Positions 10,103 through 24,808 are shown, counted from the first letter of the stretch. The stretch: DNA of 64,000 bases from Symbiodinium natans (GCA_905221605.1 CAJNDS010002141.1:299378-363377); one strand, 5' to 3'. The notes: generated by a model not told the origin, from the sequence alone. Numbers and translations: made by a program.

Positions 10103-13100
10103 AAGGAAGCCCCCCCCCACCCACCGGGCCAGGGATGTTGAGCTGCGCGTTGTTTTGGGAAGTTCCGGGTCTCAGAGATGTTTGTTCAAGGTTTAGTTTA
10201 GGGTTTAGGGTTTAGGGTTTAGGGTTTAGGTTTTGGGGTTAGGGGTTAGGGGTTAGGGGTTAGGGGTTTAGGGTTTAGGGCCCAGACGTTGCCTGAGCGT
10301 GCGTTACGGACAACACCACCTCTTTCGGGATTCAGGCTAGGTAGGCCCTTTGGGTGTTTTCATGTATGCCCTTCAGGGGTTAAGGAGGATCCAGGAATCT
10401 TGTTCCGATGGCTTTAAATACAGGGTAGGTTTGAACTTTACTACCCTGAATCCTCATATCATCCTTGTGAAGCCATAGAAGTTTAGTTTTTACAGGGCTC
10501 CCAAGCCTAGCCCAGTTTATGGGGCTCAACCTAGGCAGTTCAGGGCTCCCGCGCGAGCAGAATCCAAGAAGCCTGAATCCCATGAGACTGAAATCCTGAA
10601 AGCCTACACGGCACTCCCAAAACCCTAAACCCCTAAACCCCTAAACCCCTAAACCCCTAAACCCCTAAAAACTCTTAACCCCTAAGTCCCTAAACCCCTT
10701 AGTTAACCCCTTAGGGCCCTAAGGCCCTAAACCCTGAGGCCCTAAGGCCCTAAACCTCTAAGGCCGTAAGGCCCTAAACCCCTAACCCCTAAACCCCGAA
10801 ACCTCTCTAAGGCCCTAAGGCCTTAAGGCCCTAAGGCGCTAAGGCCTTAAGACCCTAAGGCCCTAAGGCCCTAAGGCCCTTTAAGGCCCTAAGGCCCCAA
10901 ACCCTTAACCCCTAAACCCCTAAACCTCTCTAAGGCCCTAAGGCCTTAAGGCCCTAAGGCCCTAAACCCCTAAACCTCTAAGGCCCTAAGGCCCTATAAG
11001 GCCCTTCAAGCCCAGGACCTACAGTGCGAATCCAGACATCGCCGCGGCGTATTACGGCTTCGAGAACCCGAAGGCGTCCATCGACATGCTGCTGAACCTT
11101 GGAGACGGATTCAGGATTTGGGGGGGTTTAGGGTTTAGGGTTTAGGGTTTAGAGTTCAGGGTTCTTTCTGGGGGTTGGTGTTCAGGGTCTTTGAGTAGGG
11201 TTTGGCACCCTGAAGACAGATTTGGGATTCAACGGGGTTCGGGGTTGTTTCGGGGTGGGGGGGGGGGGGGTTGGTTTTGGGGGCTCTCAGGCGGGGTTTT
11301 GGTTTGTTTCGGCTAAGATAGAACTTAACCCTAAATCCTAAACCCTAACCCAGAGACCCCCAAGACCAAGGAACTGGGGCCCCATCATGTACTTGCCCGT
11401 GGCGCCACTGGCAGGTTGGATGACCCTTGGCTGAGTTGAAGCTAAATAGGTAGGTTTTTTGATGTCTTGATCATGTTCAGCAATGTTTTCGGAGTGTTTT
11501 GAGGGCCATCCCTACCTAGCAGAATGGCACAAACGGGGGTGATCTGAAAAGAGGGGGTCGTCTTTGGTCTTGATTAGAAGATATACGCTCCCGATAAGGG
11601 TCCAGAAGTTGGATCACCCTCGCAACCCCCCCCCCCACCCCCCACCAGCACGGACATTTATCGATGTGTGGTCCTGAGCCGATTCAAGATGAGCCTCGCT
11701 TGCGCAACTTTATGCGAAGTCGGCAGTCCAAATATTATGTCAAGCATTTGTTACCAGAAGATCTGCACCCCGCTTGCCCTAAGTGAACCCGCAAACCATA
11801 AACCCAAACCCTAAACCCTTGTCACCCGAAAGCCAGCCCTACCCTAACCCCCATCGCCCAGGAAGCAAAGCCGGGGGTTCTAGTCTTAGGGTGTTATACC
11901 CAGAGAGCCCATGCCTTTCATCAAATTAAGCTCCAACTTATGACTTAAGGTAAATTCCTTATTTAAGGGGTATTGGGCTCTTTGGGTAACCCTTTAGCAA
12001 GGCCCTTCACTTGGTTTATCATGGGGATCCTAAGGCCAACTTGTTCCATTCTGAGGGTTCCAGCTTATGGTTTAAGGTCAATAGTTGGGCTCTTTGGGTT
12101 CAGGGTTTAGGGTTTAGGGCTCTTTGGGTACCCTAAGGATGCATGGTTCATAAATGGTATATACACTTGGGCCGTATATGGGTTCCCGTAAAGCAGCTCT
12201 AGGTCCCAATTGCCTCTGGGCTCAACATCGGAGTTTTACGAAAATAGGGGACCCCTATGACAGACCCCGGTTTAGGGTATAGGGTTATATAAGGGTTTAG
12301 GGCTTAGGGTAGGATCCCCTTATAGTAAGGACCCCAAAAAAAGGTACCCTCAAGAACGGAAACCCAATAATGGCCCAAGAAACGTTCATAAACAAGGCCT
12401 CTGGGCCGCAAAACCTTAACAAAGGAGTCTTTGGGGACCCTAGAGAAAAAGAAGCCGCCCTAAACCCTAAGCCCTAAACCCTAAACCCTAAACCCTATGT
12501 CCTTAGTTCAGGGTCTTGGGCTCTTTGGGTAGGGTTCAGGGCCCTCAACCCCAAGCCCTGAACCCTAAACCCTAAACCCTAGGGTCTTGGGCTCTTTGGG
12601 TAGGGTTCAGGGTTCCTAGAGGCCCTCAACCCCAAACCCTGAACCATAAACCCTAAACCCTAGGGTCTTGGGATCTTTGGGTAGGGTTCAGGGTTCCTGT
12701 AGGGCCCTCAACCCCAAACCCAGAACCCTAGACCCTAAACCCTAGGGTCTTGGGCTCTTTGGGTAGGGTTCAGGGTTCCTGTAGGGCCCTCAACCCCAAA
12801 CCCTGAACCCTAAACCCTAAACCCTAGGGTCTTGGGCTCTTTGGGTAGGGTTCATACTTGAAGGTTCATGGTACTTACTAACCAATTATAGCTGGGCCTA
12901 TAACCCTACTTATAAGTGGGATAACCCCTATAAGGCCCTTTAGGGGTATTATAAGTAGGGTTATAAGTACAGTTAAGTTATAATTGGTTAGTAAGTACCA
13001 TGAACTTGCTCTTTGGGGCCCTAAACCCCAAACCCTAAGCCCTAAACCCTCAACCCTAAAAAAACTAAACCCTGTGTCCTCAATTCAGGGTCTTGGGCTC

Positions 13101-16100
13101 TTTGGGTAGGGTTTAGGGAACCCTGAACCCTAAACCCTAAACCCTCGGGTCTTGGGCTCTTCGTGTAGGGTTCAGGGTTCCAAGGATAGCGCAGCGCCCC
13201 GACAGCATCTGGGCCGTCGTCTTCTGCGGCGGCGCGCTTACGGCAGCAGGCCGGGAGCCGAAACCCAAATCCTAAACCCTAAACCCTAAACCCTAAACCC
13301 TAAACCCTAAACCCTAAACCCTAAACCCTAAACCCTAAACCCTAACTTAAGCCCTAAACCCTAAGCCCTAAACCCTAAACCCTAAACCTCTAAACCCGAA
13401 ACCCCAAATCCTAAACCCTAAAACCATGTCATGACCCTGGAGTAGTTTGGGAAACCCTTCAACGGCGCAGATCCCGAAGCCCCAAACATGTTGAGGCTTT
13501 CGGCTTGCAGGGCTTCGGACTTTGAAGTGGTTTTTGGGGTTTGGGCTCAAGGGTTTGGGGGGCTGAGGATCTAGAGCCTTGGGTACCCTAAACCCTAAAC
13601 CCTAAACCCTAAACCCTGGTTCAGGGTTCAGGTTGGGCATAAGGTCCAGGGTTTAGCGGGCTGAGGGTTTGGAGCTTCGGGTTCAGGGTTTTGGGTCGAA
13701 GCTTGGGATTCCGATCCAAGTGTTCTGCGGTTTGGGGTTTTTGAAAGGGTGCGGGTTGGGAGCGGCACCCCCCCTATGAATGTGAAACCCGAAGCCTTAA
13801 ACTCCCAAACCCCTGAATTCTAAGACCCTAAACCCCTAAACCCTACTACACCCCCTTGACCCCTTCTGCACCCAAAACCCTATGAATGCCACGCCCTTTG
13901 TTTGCAGGCTTTGGGGTTGCAGCCCTCTGGGTCCCGAGGTTGAGAGTTTGTCCTAGAAGCACTCTGGGTCCCCACTCCGGTTTAGGGTTTAGGGTTTAGG
14001 GTTTAGGGTTTAGGGTTTAGGGTTTAGGGTTTAGGGTTTAGGGTTTAGGGTTTAGGGTTTAGGGTTTAGGGTTTAGGGTTTAGGGTTTAGGGTTTAGGGT
14101 TAGGGTAGCCCAGGGTCCCTTCTGCCCTTTTTGCTTGCTTCTTGGTCACCTTCAAGAAACCAACCCCGGACCAACTTCAAAGAGGGTACCCTTATGTAGT
14201 ATGGTTACTGAAACCCTAAACCCTAAACCCTAAACCCTAAACCCTAAACCCTAAACCCTAAACCCTAAACCCTAACTTAAGCCCTAAACCCTAAGCCCTA
14301 AACCCTAAACCCTAAACCCTAAACCCCACCCTAAACCAAGTTAGGGAGGGTTCGGGGTTCTTGTCGAATTCAGCTCGCAGCAGGTTTGCTCATACGCCTG
14401 CTGCCCACGCTTCTGGGCTTCCACCCCACCTCTCTGCTTCTTGGCCCCTACCTTGGGCCCTAAACGCCCTAAACCCCAAACTCCGTCGCCTTGCTTCGTC
14501 AGGAGTTGAACTTTAAATATGCCGGGCTTCCTTAAACCTTAAACCCTAAACCCTAAACCCCATGCATTGGCATAGCCATCATTTTGATGGAGAGAATGCA
14601 CCCAAAAATTCCCCAAAGGCCATGCCCAAACCCAACCCAATGCCCCAGAAGACCCAACTCCCTAAGCCCTAGTCCCGCAACAGGGCCCTAAACCCTGCGC
14701 CCCTAGATCCCTAAATCCCTAAATCCCTAAATCCCTAAACCCTAAACCCTAAACCCTAAATCCCCAAACCCTAAACCCTAAAACTAAACGCTGCATCCCT
14801 AGATCCCTTTTAGCCCAGAATTCCTCGAGCTCCCCAAAGGACTTCAGAACTCTGAAAGCCCACGGGGCACCCCTAGGATTGTCCACGGCTGCGTTCACGT
14901 CGGCCAGGTGCCGAGGGTAAGAAGGGCCCTAAACCCTAAACCCCAAACCCTAAACCCTTTACAAGGCTCATCTGGGTTTAGCGCATAAGGCTAGGACCCA
15001 GAGTCTTATCCCCCTTTCTGCGGGCTTCGGTTCCCTTATCATCACCTCTAAACCAAAAAGGGCTACGCTTCGTATTCCACCTAGGGATCTTGAGCCTACT
15101 ACAGGGAGTCAAGCCTTAAACCCTACAAGCCATGTGAACCCTGTATAACTCTTGGGTCTAGTAGGGCTTACAGGGTTTGTTTCACTCCCTGTAGTAGGCT
15201 CAGGATCCAGTATATGGGTCGTTCCCCGAAATAGGGGCATGCCCCCCTGAATATGCCGCAAACTATGATCATCCAAGCCCCAAACCTTAAACCTATAAAC
15301 CCTAAACCCCCAAACAAGGTACCCTTACGTTCGGTAAACCCCCGGAACCGCACCGGGAAAAAGAGGGCACCCCTTTCGTATTCCTCGGCTACTGGGGTTT
15401 CGGGTTTAGGGTTTATAGGGTTTAGGGTTCCAGGGCGTTAGTCAGGGGCTACTCTTTAGGGCAGAAGGGGTTTCGAGAGTTTCGGTCTCCCCGCTATAGT
15501 TCTCACGTTGGTTCCGAAAAACATTAGGGTTTGAGGGTTCTAGGGTTGAGGGTTTATATGGTTTAGGGTTTATAGGGTTTAGGGTTTAGGGTTTAGGGTT
15601 TAGGGTTTAGGGCTACTAAGAACGTTCGACTCCCAGAGAGGCGCTCAACGGCGCTGCCGGTCCGGCGAATTGCGTGACGCCCTCCGCGCTAGCAGCCATG
15701 TGGAGCCTTGGATAGTGGTCGTCATAAGGTCTTTTGGGGCTCTAGGGCTCTGAACCCTAAACCCCAAACCCTAAATTCTAAACCCGAAGCCCTAAGCCCT
15801 AAGCTCTAAGCCCTAAGCCCTAAACCCCTAAGCGCAGGTTTTAGGGCTACCGGGCTTTGCTTGTTGGGCTTTTAAGTCTTCAGGTCCACGTGAAGCAGAT
15901 CTGACTCAACGTGTCCTCAACCTCCCAAAGGGTCTGGGGTTCCTATGAAGTAGCTTTAGGGCCCAAGTCTGTACTATATGAGTACACGGGCCCTTGTGGT
16001 GTGAGGCTCTTGCTGCGTTGGGGGCTCCACCCTAAACCCTAAATCCTGAACCTTCAAGCCTAAACCAGGGTAATGAGAGGGAAATCTGGTTCTTTAGCCG

Positions 16101-19100
16101 TGTCCCTGAAGCCATTCTAAGTCCCAAATCCGAAACCCCTGAACACCCCGCAGGGTCCATGTTCCTATATTGGGGGTTTACAAAACTCGGGAACCTTATT
16201 GGGGTCCTTATTATCAGCCTATCCTACAAATTGGGGGGGTCTATAGTAGGGGTCCGTCATGATCGTAAACCCCCATCATATGGGCCCTAAAGCTATTATG
16301 TCTGGGCACCCCGTAGTAAGACTCAAGGAAAACCCTTCATCTTATTCCCAAAACAACCTCCAAATATATCTTATATAGTCCCTATATACCTAACCCCTAA
16401 ATAACCCCTAAGGTCCCTTATAAGAGTCCCTCCTTTAGTCCCTTGATTAGACTGACTTAGGGCAGTTACATGGTCCCTTAGTATGGGCCCTCAAATGGGG
16501 ACCCCTTATATCTTCCTTACATACCCTATAGAACCCTTACAAGAGGATAAGGGACCATACTAAGGGCCCATGGAAACTACCCTTGCTTAGTAGCCCTAAA
16601 CCCTAGACCCCAAGGACGGGATTAAGCTGACAGAACGAGGTTCCCACCACACCAGCGCGGCTTCGCGACTTCGGCGGTGTTTGCAATTCAGATGGCCGGG
16701 CCTTCCGTGGGCTTTCTGCTGGGCTTGTGCGTGCAGTCGTCCCAAGACCTGGTCTTCCTGCTGGAGGTGGATCTGGGGTTTGGGGTTTAGGGTTTAGGGT
16801 TTAGGGTTTTGGGTTTAGGGTTTAGGGTTTGCGGCTTCGGGCTTTTGAGGGCAAGTAGTTTGTATTGAGGGTTGCGGGTGCTTCCGGTTTCAGGGTTAAG
16901 GGCCCTGATACATGCCATGTTATACAGGCCCTTGAAACCCTTCGGATGCCCCTCCGTGGTGGCGTTGGCTTCGTTCACTCGACCTCCAAAACCCCTGAAA
17001 CAACTTTGGCACCCCTAACCCTAAACCCTGAACCCTATACTTAAAACCCTAAACCCCAAACCACTAACCCTAAACCCGAAACCCTAGACTCCTTACCAAG
17101 CCCACAAATCCCTTAACCCCAGGAGCCCCAAACCCTGAATCAATCCCGAAACCCCTAAACCCCTACAAAAACACCCAAACCCCTAAACCCCCTAAACCCG
17201 TAAAGCCCTCGACCCCTAAACGCCCCTAAGCCCCTAACATCGGGAGACCGAACCCTAAACCCTAAACCATGTCTGCTGCATCCCTCAACTCCCAAAACCC
17301 TCAAGCAAGAAAGCCCGGCAGCCCTCAAGTCCATGTCAACCTTACAACCCATAAATATAGGGTTTCGGGTTTCGGGTTTCGGGCTTAGGGTTTAGGGTTT
17401 AGGGGTTTAGGGGTGTAGGGGTTTAGGGTTTAGGGTTTAGGGTTTACGGTTTAGGGCCCCTAAAGCCACCAGAACCCTCCACCCATCGAAGGTGGAGGCC
17501 GCATTGAGTCTGGTAGTGCTTGCTGCTTGGGAGCACGGTGGTAGCGTGTTTGGGGTTTCGGGTTTTCGGGGGGTTTGGGGTTTGGGGGGTTAGGGTTTCC
17601 GAGAACATGTACATAATGAAGCCAAAACGCACTTTTTTTTTAAATCCGCTGGCGACGGTCTGGGCACCGAGGCTGCTTGGGCATGTTTGCCTCGGAAGCC
17701 TCTGCAGGCACCATCCCGAAGCCAGGAGTGGTTGTTTGGGGAGTGGGAGGTGTTTTTTCTTTGTTTTTCTAGGGTTTAGGGTTTAGGGTTTAGGGTTTAG
17801 GGTTTAGGGTTTAGGGTTTAGGGTTTAGGGTTTAGGGTTTAGGGTTTAGGGTTTAGGGTTTAGGGGCCCTGACTGTGACCATCCCGGGAGTGCTCTTGTA
17901 AGTGCCCAAGGTTGCCTAAGTAAGTCACCAAACCCTAAACCCTAAACCCTAAACCCTAAACCCTAAACCCTAAACCCTAAACCCTAAACCCTAAACCCTA
18001 AACCCTAAACCATACAGGGAGGGCCGCCGCAGAAACTACAGTTTGTGGACTTCAGCGGACGTACAGCCCGAGTTTTCCCGTTTGCGGGGCGCACTTCCGG
18101 GCGCTTGGAACTCTGCGTGCAACTAGACGTCCCTCCTTGCAAGACCTTCATTGTAGCCACCAAACCCTAAACCCTAAACCCTAAACCCTAAACCCTAAAC
18201 CCTAAACCCTAAACCCTAAACCCTAAACCCCAAGCAGGAGATCCGCCGGTCCAGCCAGGAGCAGGCATGGTCGATGCAGACTTGGCTGGGTAGGGTTGGT
18301 TTGGGGTTTGGGGTTTGGGGTTTAGGGTTTAGGGTTTAGGATGAAGGTTTTCAGGATCTAAGGTTTCAGAGTTTAGGCACTTAGGATTTTCAGATATTGA
18401 AAATGTTCCATCATTGTATTTAAGAGGACGTTTTAGGGGCATTCCTCCTATTCATTGAAGTACAAACCAGCCAGTTGAGCTCCGGACCCTGAAAGAAAGA
18501 ATCATCATTCGTGGCCTCCTTGCTTGGAGTAGCCTCTCTGGTCCGTGCTTTTTTCCCCCTTATCGCACGACCCTGAATATTTGGGTTCCCCATTCAAGGG
18601 CCCATACTAAGGGAGCATGTGACTACCCCAAGATGATAGTGTTCTGTAAGGAGCGGCCCCTTGACTATATTGCCTGCAGCGCGGGGGCTTAGAATCTGAG
18701 TTTCAAGATTTGTAGCCCAAGCTGGGGCCTCTTAGCTCTGCTTATGACTTGGGCGGGCCTGCCTGTAGGGATGCAAGAGACCCTCTATGCACAAAGCCGG
18801 ACGAGCATTCTGGTTGAGGGTGAAAAGCTAAGTGGTGTAGGGTTTGGGTTTAAACCCTAAACCCTAAACCCTAAACCCTAAACCCTAAACCCTCAACCCT
18901 AAACCCTAAACCCTAAACCCCAAACCCTTCAAGGGCCCCGCACCCACCCTGCTCCGACAGGCAAGCACAGTACCTGGGAGGCGCTGGGCCTCCACATGCA
19001 TCCTGCTCTTGGCTGCGGGCGCGGTGGTGGGAGTATCTTAGGGATACCTTGGGAACATGTTTGTTTGGTTTTTTTTTTTTTATTGTTGTGTTTTTTTTTT

Positions 19101-22100
19101 TAGTTTTGGGTACTCTCTAGTTGCTAATAAGACAGCTGAAATCAGATTTATTGCTAGGTTTCCCAAGTTCAGTAGAGGTATTCCAGTGCTGGTCGCCGGC
19201 ATTGCCCACGCAGCTGCAGGGGGTCTTGCCAGAGACCTTGCTCAAGTGCCCTGGGCGGCCCTTTTAGTACTTGGGTTTAGGGTGTAGGGTTTAGGGTTTA
19301 GGGCCTTTAGGGCTTAGGGTTTCGGGTTTAGGGTTTAGGGTTTAGGTACTTCACTGTAACTTTAGATCCTTACCTTTTTTGGGTTTATTGGGCTTCTTAT
19401 TAAGGCAGCTAAAAGTTTAATTTATAGCTACCCTCCTGAGTGCAGCCAAGAGCAGTACCTGCAGCCACAAAAACCCTACTTTTCTTAGACTTATTGTGAT
19501 TTCCTGATATTATGGGGTCGTTCTCTACTAAATGAGGGTCCCTTGCTGGGTCCACCCTTGAAAAGAAGGACCCCGAAAGGTAAAAGGAAGGTCTTTTGGG
19601 CTGCACCTTGGGTTCAGGGTTTAGGGCCTAAGTTTAGGGGTCGTAAGGTTTAGGGGTCCACTTTTGTCGCCACGCTTTGGGAGAGCTCTGACCCTTGGAA
19701 CTGCCAACCGCGCCAGGTAAAAGAGCTTAGGGTTTAGGGCTTAGGGCTTAGGGTTATCAGATTTAGGGTTTAGGGTTTCGGGCTTAGGCTATAGGGTTTA
19801 GGGCTAAACCCGAAACCCGAAACCCTAAACCCTAAACCCGGTTCTAGGACTTTGGGGAGCTTCCGGTGGTTTTACTTGAGAAGCCCAGGTGGTTTGCCAT
19901 CGTCACTTCGGTCGCATCGCTGGTGGGGACCTTCTTGGTCCCGCAGCTCGTCGAGATCCTACACCTGCAGCTCGGCTTTCTTCTGGCTGGCTCTTGCCCT
20001 AAACCCTAAACCCTAAACCCTAAACCCTAAACCCTAAACCCTAAACCCTAAACCCTAAACCCTAAACCCCTAGGACTTGAACCTTTTGGGTTTTTGTAAA
20101 AAAAGCTACAATATGGAGCCGAGAAGTTAAACGGAAGTCAGCCAAGGCAGCAGCGGCTCAAGTTGGTTCTTGCGGCTTGGATCTGCTTCAGGAGCCTACT
20201 TGGAGGTTCAGGGCACTTAGCAACCAATTATAAGCGCACTTAAACCCCACGTATAAGCCCCCCAAGTGCCCGAATATGGGTATAAGTACAGTTATAAGTA
20301 CAGTCATACTTAGTTACTAAGTACCATGAACCTCCAAGCATACATAAGGCACCTTCAAATACATCAAGCGCATTCCTTGCGAAAGTAGTTCTTGACAAGT
20401 GCATTGCTGCTTGCTCGGTTCTTGTGTTAGTCTAAACCCGAACCCTAAACCCTAAACCCTAAACCCTAAAACCCTAAACCCTAAACCCTAAACTTCAGCT
20501 CTTATAGGTGGTCACCTTGTGCTTGCAGCTGGTCGCCTACGTGCTCTTTGCCGTCCTCCTCCCGGATAGCCCCATTCCCTTGGCGAGTCTTGGCTGCCTA
20601 GTGGTACCCTTTTCCCTTTTTTGTTGGGTCTAGGGATTAGGGTTTAGGGTTTAGAGTTTAGGGGTTAGGGTTTAGGGTTTAGGATTTAGAGTTCAGGGTT
20701 CAGGGTTCCTTTGAAAGTAACCAACCCCCTAAAGAGTGCCCTTATCATAATATGACTACTGGGCTACCAAGGACTGGCTCAACTGGGATGCTTGGCCCAG
20801 CACACCACCTGACTTCAGGGTGCTTTAGGGTTTAGGGTTTAGGGTTTAGGGTTTAGGGTTTAGGGTTTAGCCAAGCATCCTCAGCCCTGACCTCGAAGCC
20901 CCAAGTACGAGGCTCTGAACTCTTTGGCCTAGATCTCTAAATGCTAAACCCTTGAACCCTTAAGCCTGAAGCCCCCAAATACTAACCCTTGCACCCATAA
21001 AAAGAGAGACCCTTTATTCCCAAATTCCCAAATCCTGCAGAGTTTAGGTCTTCAGCTGCACGTTCCCAGAAACCAAAATGTGTTGAGACACACCCACAGG
21101 ACCCACTGGGGTTCAGGGGGGTTCGGACGATCTTAAAGTAGTTACACATGGTTCTCCTTAAGATTGTGGGCCCTTGGTTTGTACAGGGTATGCACTAACC
21201 CTAAACCCCAAACCCTAAACCCCAAGTCTCATGGAGCCATAAACTTTCAGCTTCTGGGGCCTCCTTCATTTTGTACTGGCAAAGGAGCCCTAAACCCTTA
21301 ACCCTAAACCTTAAACCCTAAACCCTAAACCCTAAACCCTACGCCAATGCCTCGCAAACATCCGAGGATGCTGATGGCGTGCGTGGTGCTGGCCAGCATC
21401 GCCGAAGGTGCTGCGTGTGGGGTTGAGCGTTTAGAGCTGTAGGTTCTGGGGGTTTTAATTCTTCTAAAGTGTGCACCCTAAACCCTGAACCCTAAACCCT
21501 GAACCCCCTAAACCCTAATCCCTAGACCCTAAACCCTAAACCCTAGACCCTAAACCCTAAACCCTGAACCCTAGGATGTTGGGTGTATTGTGCATGCAGA
21601 TGACGTTTGGGGCCTTAGGTGCACGGGCCCCCTATACAACCCCAATGCCTAGAACTGGCATAGGCGTAGGTTCTGCTCCACATATACAGGGCGGATGACC
21701 TCTAAATCCAAAAACACTAAACCTACTCCAGCCACTAAGCCAGTAAACCCTAAACCTTGGAAACTTCAACCCTCAACCCTAAGCCCGAATCCAAGCCCAA
21801 AATCGCAGGTATTCCTGGGGCTTGAACTGGTCGCCTTTTCCTCTATCCTCAGGGTCCTTCATTCAAGAGTTGAGGAGGGCAGGGGTTCAGGGCCTCACAG
21901 AGTGTGTGCCCACCCCCCCCCCCCCCCCGACGGGTGGCTAAACCGCTGTTTTACCTCTTTTAGCAACCCTTTTGGCCGTATGAAACCTGCTAGGCGCTGT
22001 TACCCCTTGAACTATACCCTTTAAAGCCCCGTAAGCCCTTTAAGCCCTTGAAACCCTAAAGCCTACCCGAGGGGCAGAAGCCCAAAACCCCAAGCTTCTG

Positions 22101-24776
22101 CCGAAGGTGCCGTGGCCACCCTACACCCTAAACCCTAAACCCCAAACCCTAAACCCTGAACCCTAAACCGAAGGTGCCATGGCCCCCGTGATCTACGAGC
22201 TTGGGGCCGAGCTCACCTACCCCAAGTCAGAGGGGGCGACTTGAGAGCTGAAGTTAGGGTTGTGGGGCCTGGTTTAGGGTTTAGGGTTTAGGGTTTAGGG
22301 TTTGGAAGCATTCTTGTAGCTTGTCAAGTAGGGACAGGGATTCAGATTTAAGATTTTGAGCGTACATTTTTAGGATACTTCGGGCTTGTAAGACAGGTTT
22401 TCATCGTTTAGAGTTATCACCATGTAACGGATTCTTGGAAGGAGGTAAGGGCCCACCCTAAACTGCCCTAAACACTAAACCCGAAACCGGAAACCCTAAA
22501 CCCTCAACCCTAAACCCTCAACGCTAAACCCTAAACCCTAAACCCTGTGCCCTTGTTATTTTCTTTTGGGACAATGGGCGCTTTGGGAGGAAGAGCCTAT
22601 ATCGGAGTTAGCTTGGGAGGGGAACCATGCAAGATTAGCGTATAGGGTTTAGAGTTCAGGGTTTAGGGCCAGGGTTCAGGGTTTAGGGCCTGGGGTGTGC
22701 TGTGTAGGGTTTAGGGTATGCTGAGTTTTTTTGTGCTTGTTCCGGGTACTAGCGGGCAAGGTGTTAGGGTGCAGGGAGGTGAAAGCTTCGGTTCCTACAG
22801 GGTTGTGCCTGGAGGTTCATGGGTTCTTTTCAACCCAATTACTGGGACATTGTTGAAAATCATTTGACATGTTTATAAACACTTAAACCCAATAATTTAA
22901 GGAACATTGGTCATGTTGAATAGTACCCCAACAATGGTACAGATTGTAAAAGTTATAATTGGGGTTACTTGCGCAGCTCCCCCTTATACTAGCAGTCCTG
23001 AATAGGGAATATACTAGGCGCTACTATAGTCCCTATTCTGGACTGTTAGAATAATAAGGGGTAACATCCCAAGGGGTATAACCCTAAACCCTAAACCCTG
23101 AACCCTAAACCCTAAACCCTAAACCCTGAACCTCCAAGTAGGGCCTTTGCGCCTGTTCCCTGAAATCCCGAAGCCGACGCCGAGTTTTTTCCCAAAGGCG
23201 ATCCTGAACGGCACACTGGCCAGAGTTCGCCTTCATGAAGGGTTTAGGGCTTAGGGTTTATAAGGGTTTAGGGTTTGGGGTTTGGGGTTTAGGGTTTAGG
23301 GTTTAGGGTTTTATTTTTTGTTTTATCAGGTAACTGGTGCAGCATTTTCCTGGTTGATCAACCTCTTCGGGGTGGTGCTGCTGGCCGTGTACCCGGTGGC
23401 TCGGAGGGCTAAGTGTCAGGCTGTTGTGACCCAGCGAGCTAGGGTGCAGTTATGGAATCCCATATACACTACCCCCCACCCTAGCCGCCTCCCACCCGAA
23501 AGAAGGACCCAATCAGATGGAATAAGGGCTCTTGTGGCCGTAGTTTGGGTGGTAGTGTGTGGGGTGGGGGGTGTTATAGGATCCCAAATATTGCGTGCTT
23601 AAAGTAAACCCTAAACCCTAAACCGTAAACCCTAAACCCTAAACCCTAAACCCTAAACCCTAAACCCTAAACCCTAAACCCTAAGGGCGGTCGGGCCCCG
23701 AAGAGTTTTTGGCTGTCAGGTGGTGCCCTCGGCCTATGACTCCCTGATGATGGTGGGGGTCTGCGCCGTAGCACTCATAGGGCTGCAGCTCCTTACCTGG
23801 CCAATATAGGGTATAGGGTTTAGGGTTTAGGGTTTAGGGTTTAGGGTTCAGGGTTTAGGGTTTAGGGTTTAGGGTTCAGGGTTCAGGGTTTAGGGCTTTA
23901 AACTTTTTGATCTTCCTTGTTTAGGAGGAACAATGAATTACAGTTTAACCTTTTTTTCCCCCTAGGTTATTGGAGAAGTAAGGCTCGTCACTGCAGAGTA
24001 TCCTCGGCGGGAGCTGGACGACAGGGGCTGCGACACTGAGCTGCTCCGTGGGTAATGCAGGTTTAGGGGTTTAGGGTTTAGGGTTTAGGGTTCAGGGTTT
24101 AGGGTTTAGGGTTTTCCAACATGCTCCCTGGCAATGCCGATATAGCGATACTAGTTAGTGATAAAACTCGAGCTACCGATGTAGTAACAGCGATGGGCAA
24201 CCAGAACCAAACCCAGACCCTTCCAGGCCTCAACGTCTGAAACCCTACAAAGTAAGGGGTTTCAAACCGGGAGAATGCCGCCTTTAGGCCTCTTGGGCCA
24301 CTGGGGCATTCCTTCCAGGAAGCTGAGACGAGACAGGCGTCGGTCAAAAAGCTAATCGGATCTGCAACCGCTACCACTTACCCCACATCTCCTGAGCCCA
24401 AACAAATGTAGGTCCTGGGTGCATAGGGCCTAAAGCTTAGTGCCTTTGCATAGCCGTTTCTGAATTCTTACAGTGCCCTACCTGGCTTAGTTCATGCAAC
24501 TTGCTACTGACGACCCTGTCACGACAAAAACCCAAAACCCCACAGGCTTAACTCAGCCTTCGGCCTAGTTCCCTTCCCGTCTCTGCTTGCAAAACTCTAA
24601 ACCCTACACCTGCCCAAAACCCGAAGTCCCAGACTCTGAACCCTACACCCTCCTTCCATGTCACTGTGACACAGGTTGGCTTAGCCGCCGGGGGCCCGGC
24701 TTGAGCTCGGTTTTGGGATCAAACCCTAAACCCTAAACCCTAAACCCCAAACCCTAAACCCTAAACCCTAAACCGT

Positions 24777-24808
<32 letters not shown>

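Noticed and set aside
12510-12843. CRISPR-like regular repeats
   Set aside because: The units are contiguous, made of telomere-type motifs, with no variable spacers; the genome is eukaryotic.
20150-20160. Dinoflagellate spliced-leader remnant (ggctcaag)
   Set aside because: Only eight bases match the end of the known leader; far too short, and no leader-like sequence upstream.
20775-20818. Exon reading DWLNWDAWPSTPPDF directly after the family-A element
   Set aside because: Joining 20584 to 21367 gives the family spacing (LPDSPIPLA-MLMACVV) in phase; the extra piece would insert 15 residues. It could still be an alternative exon.
23165-23245. Exon with LFPEIPKPTPS, like a transporter central-loop motif
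   Set aside because: It lies after the ELTYP exon, out of order for the protein, and could not be joined in phase.
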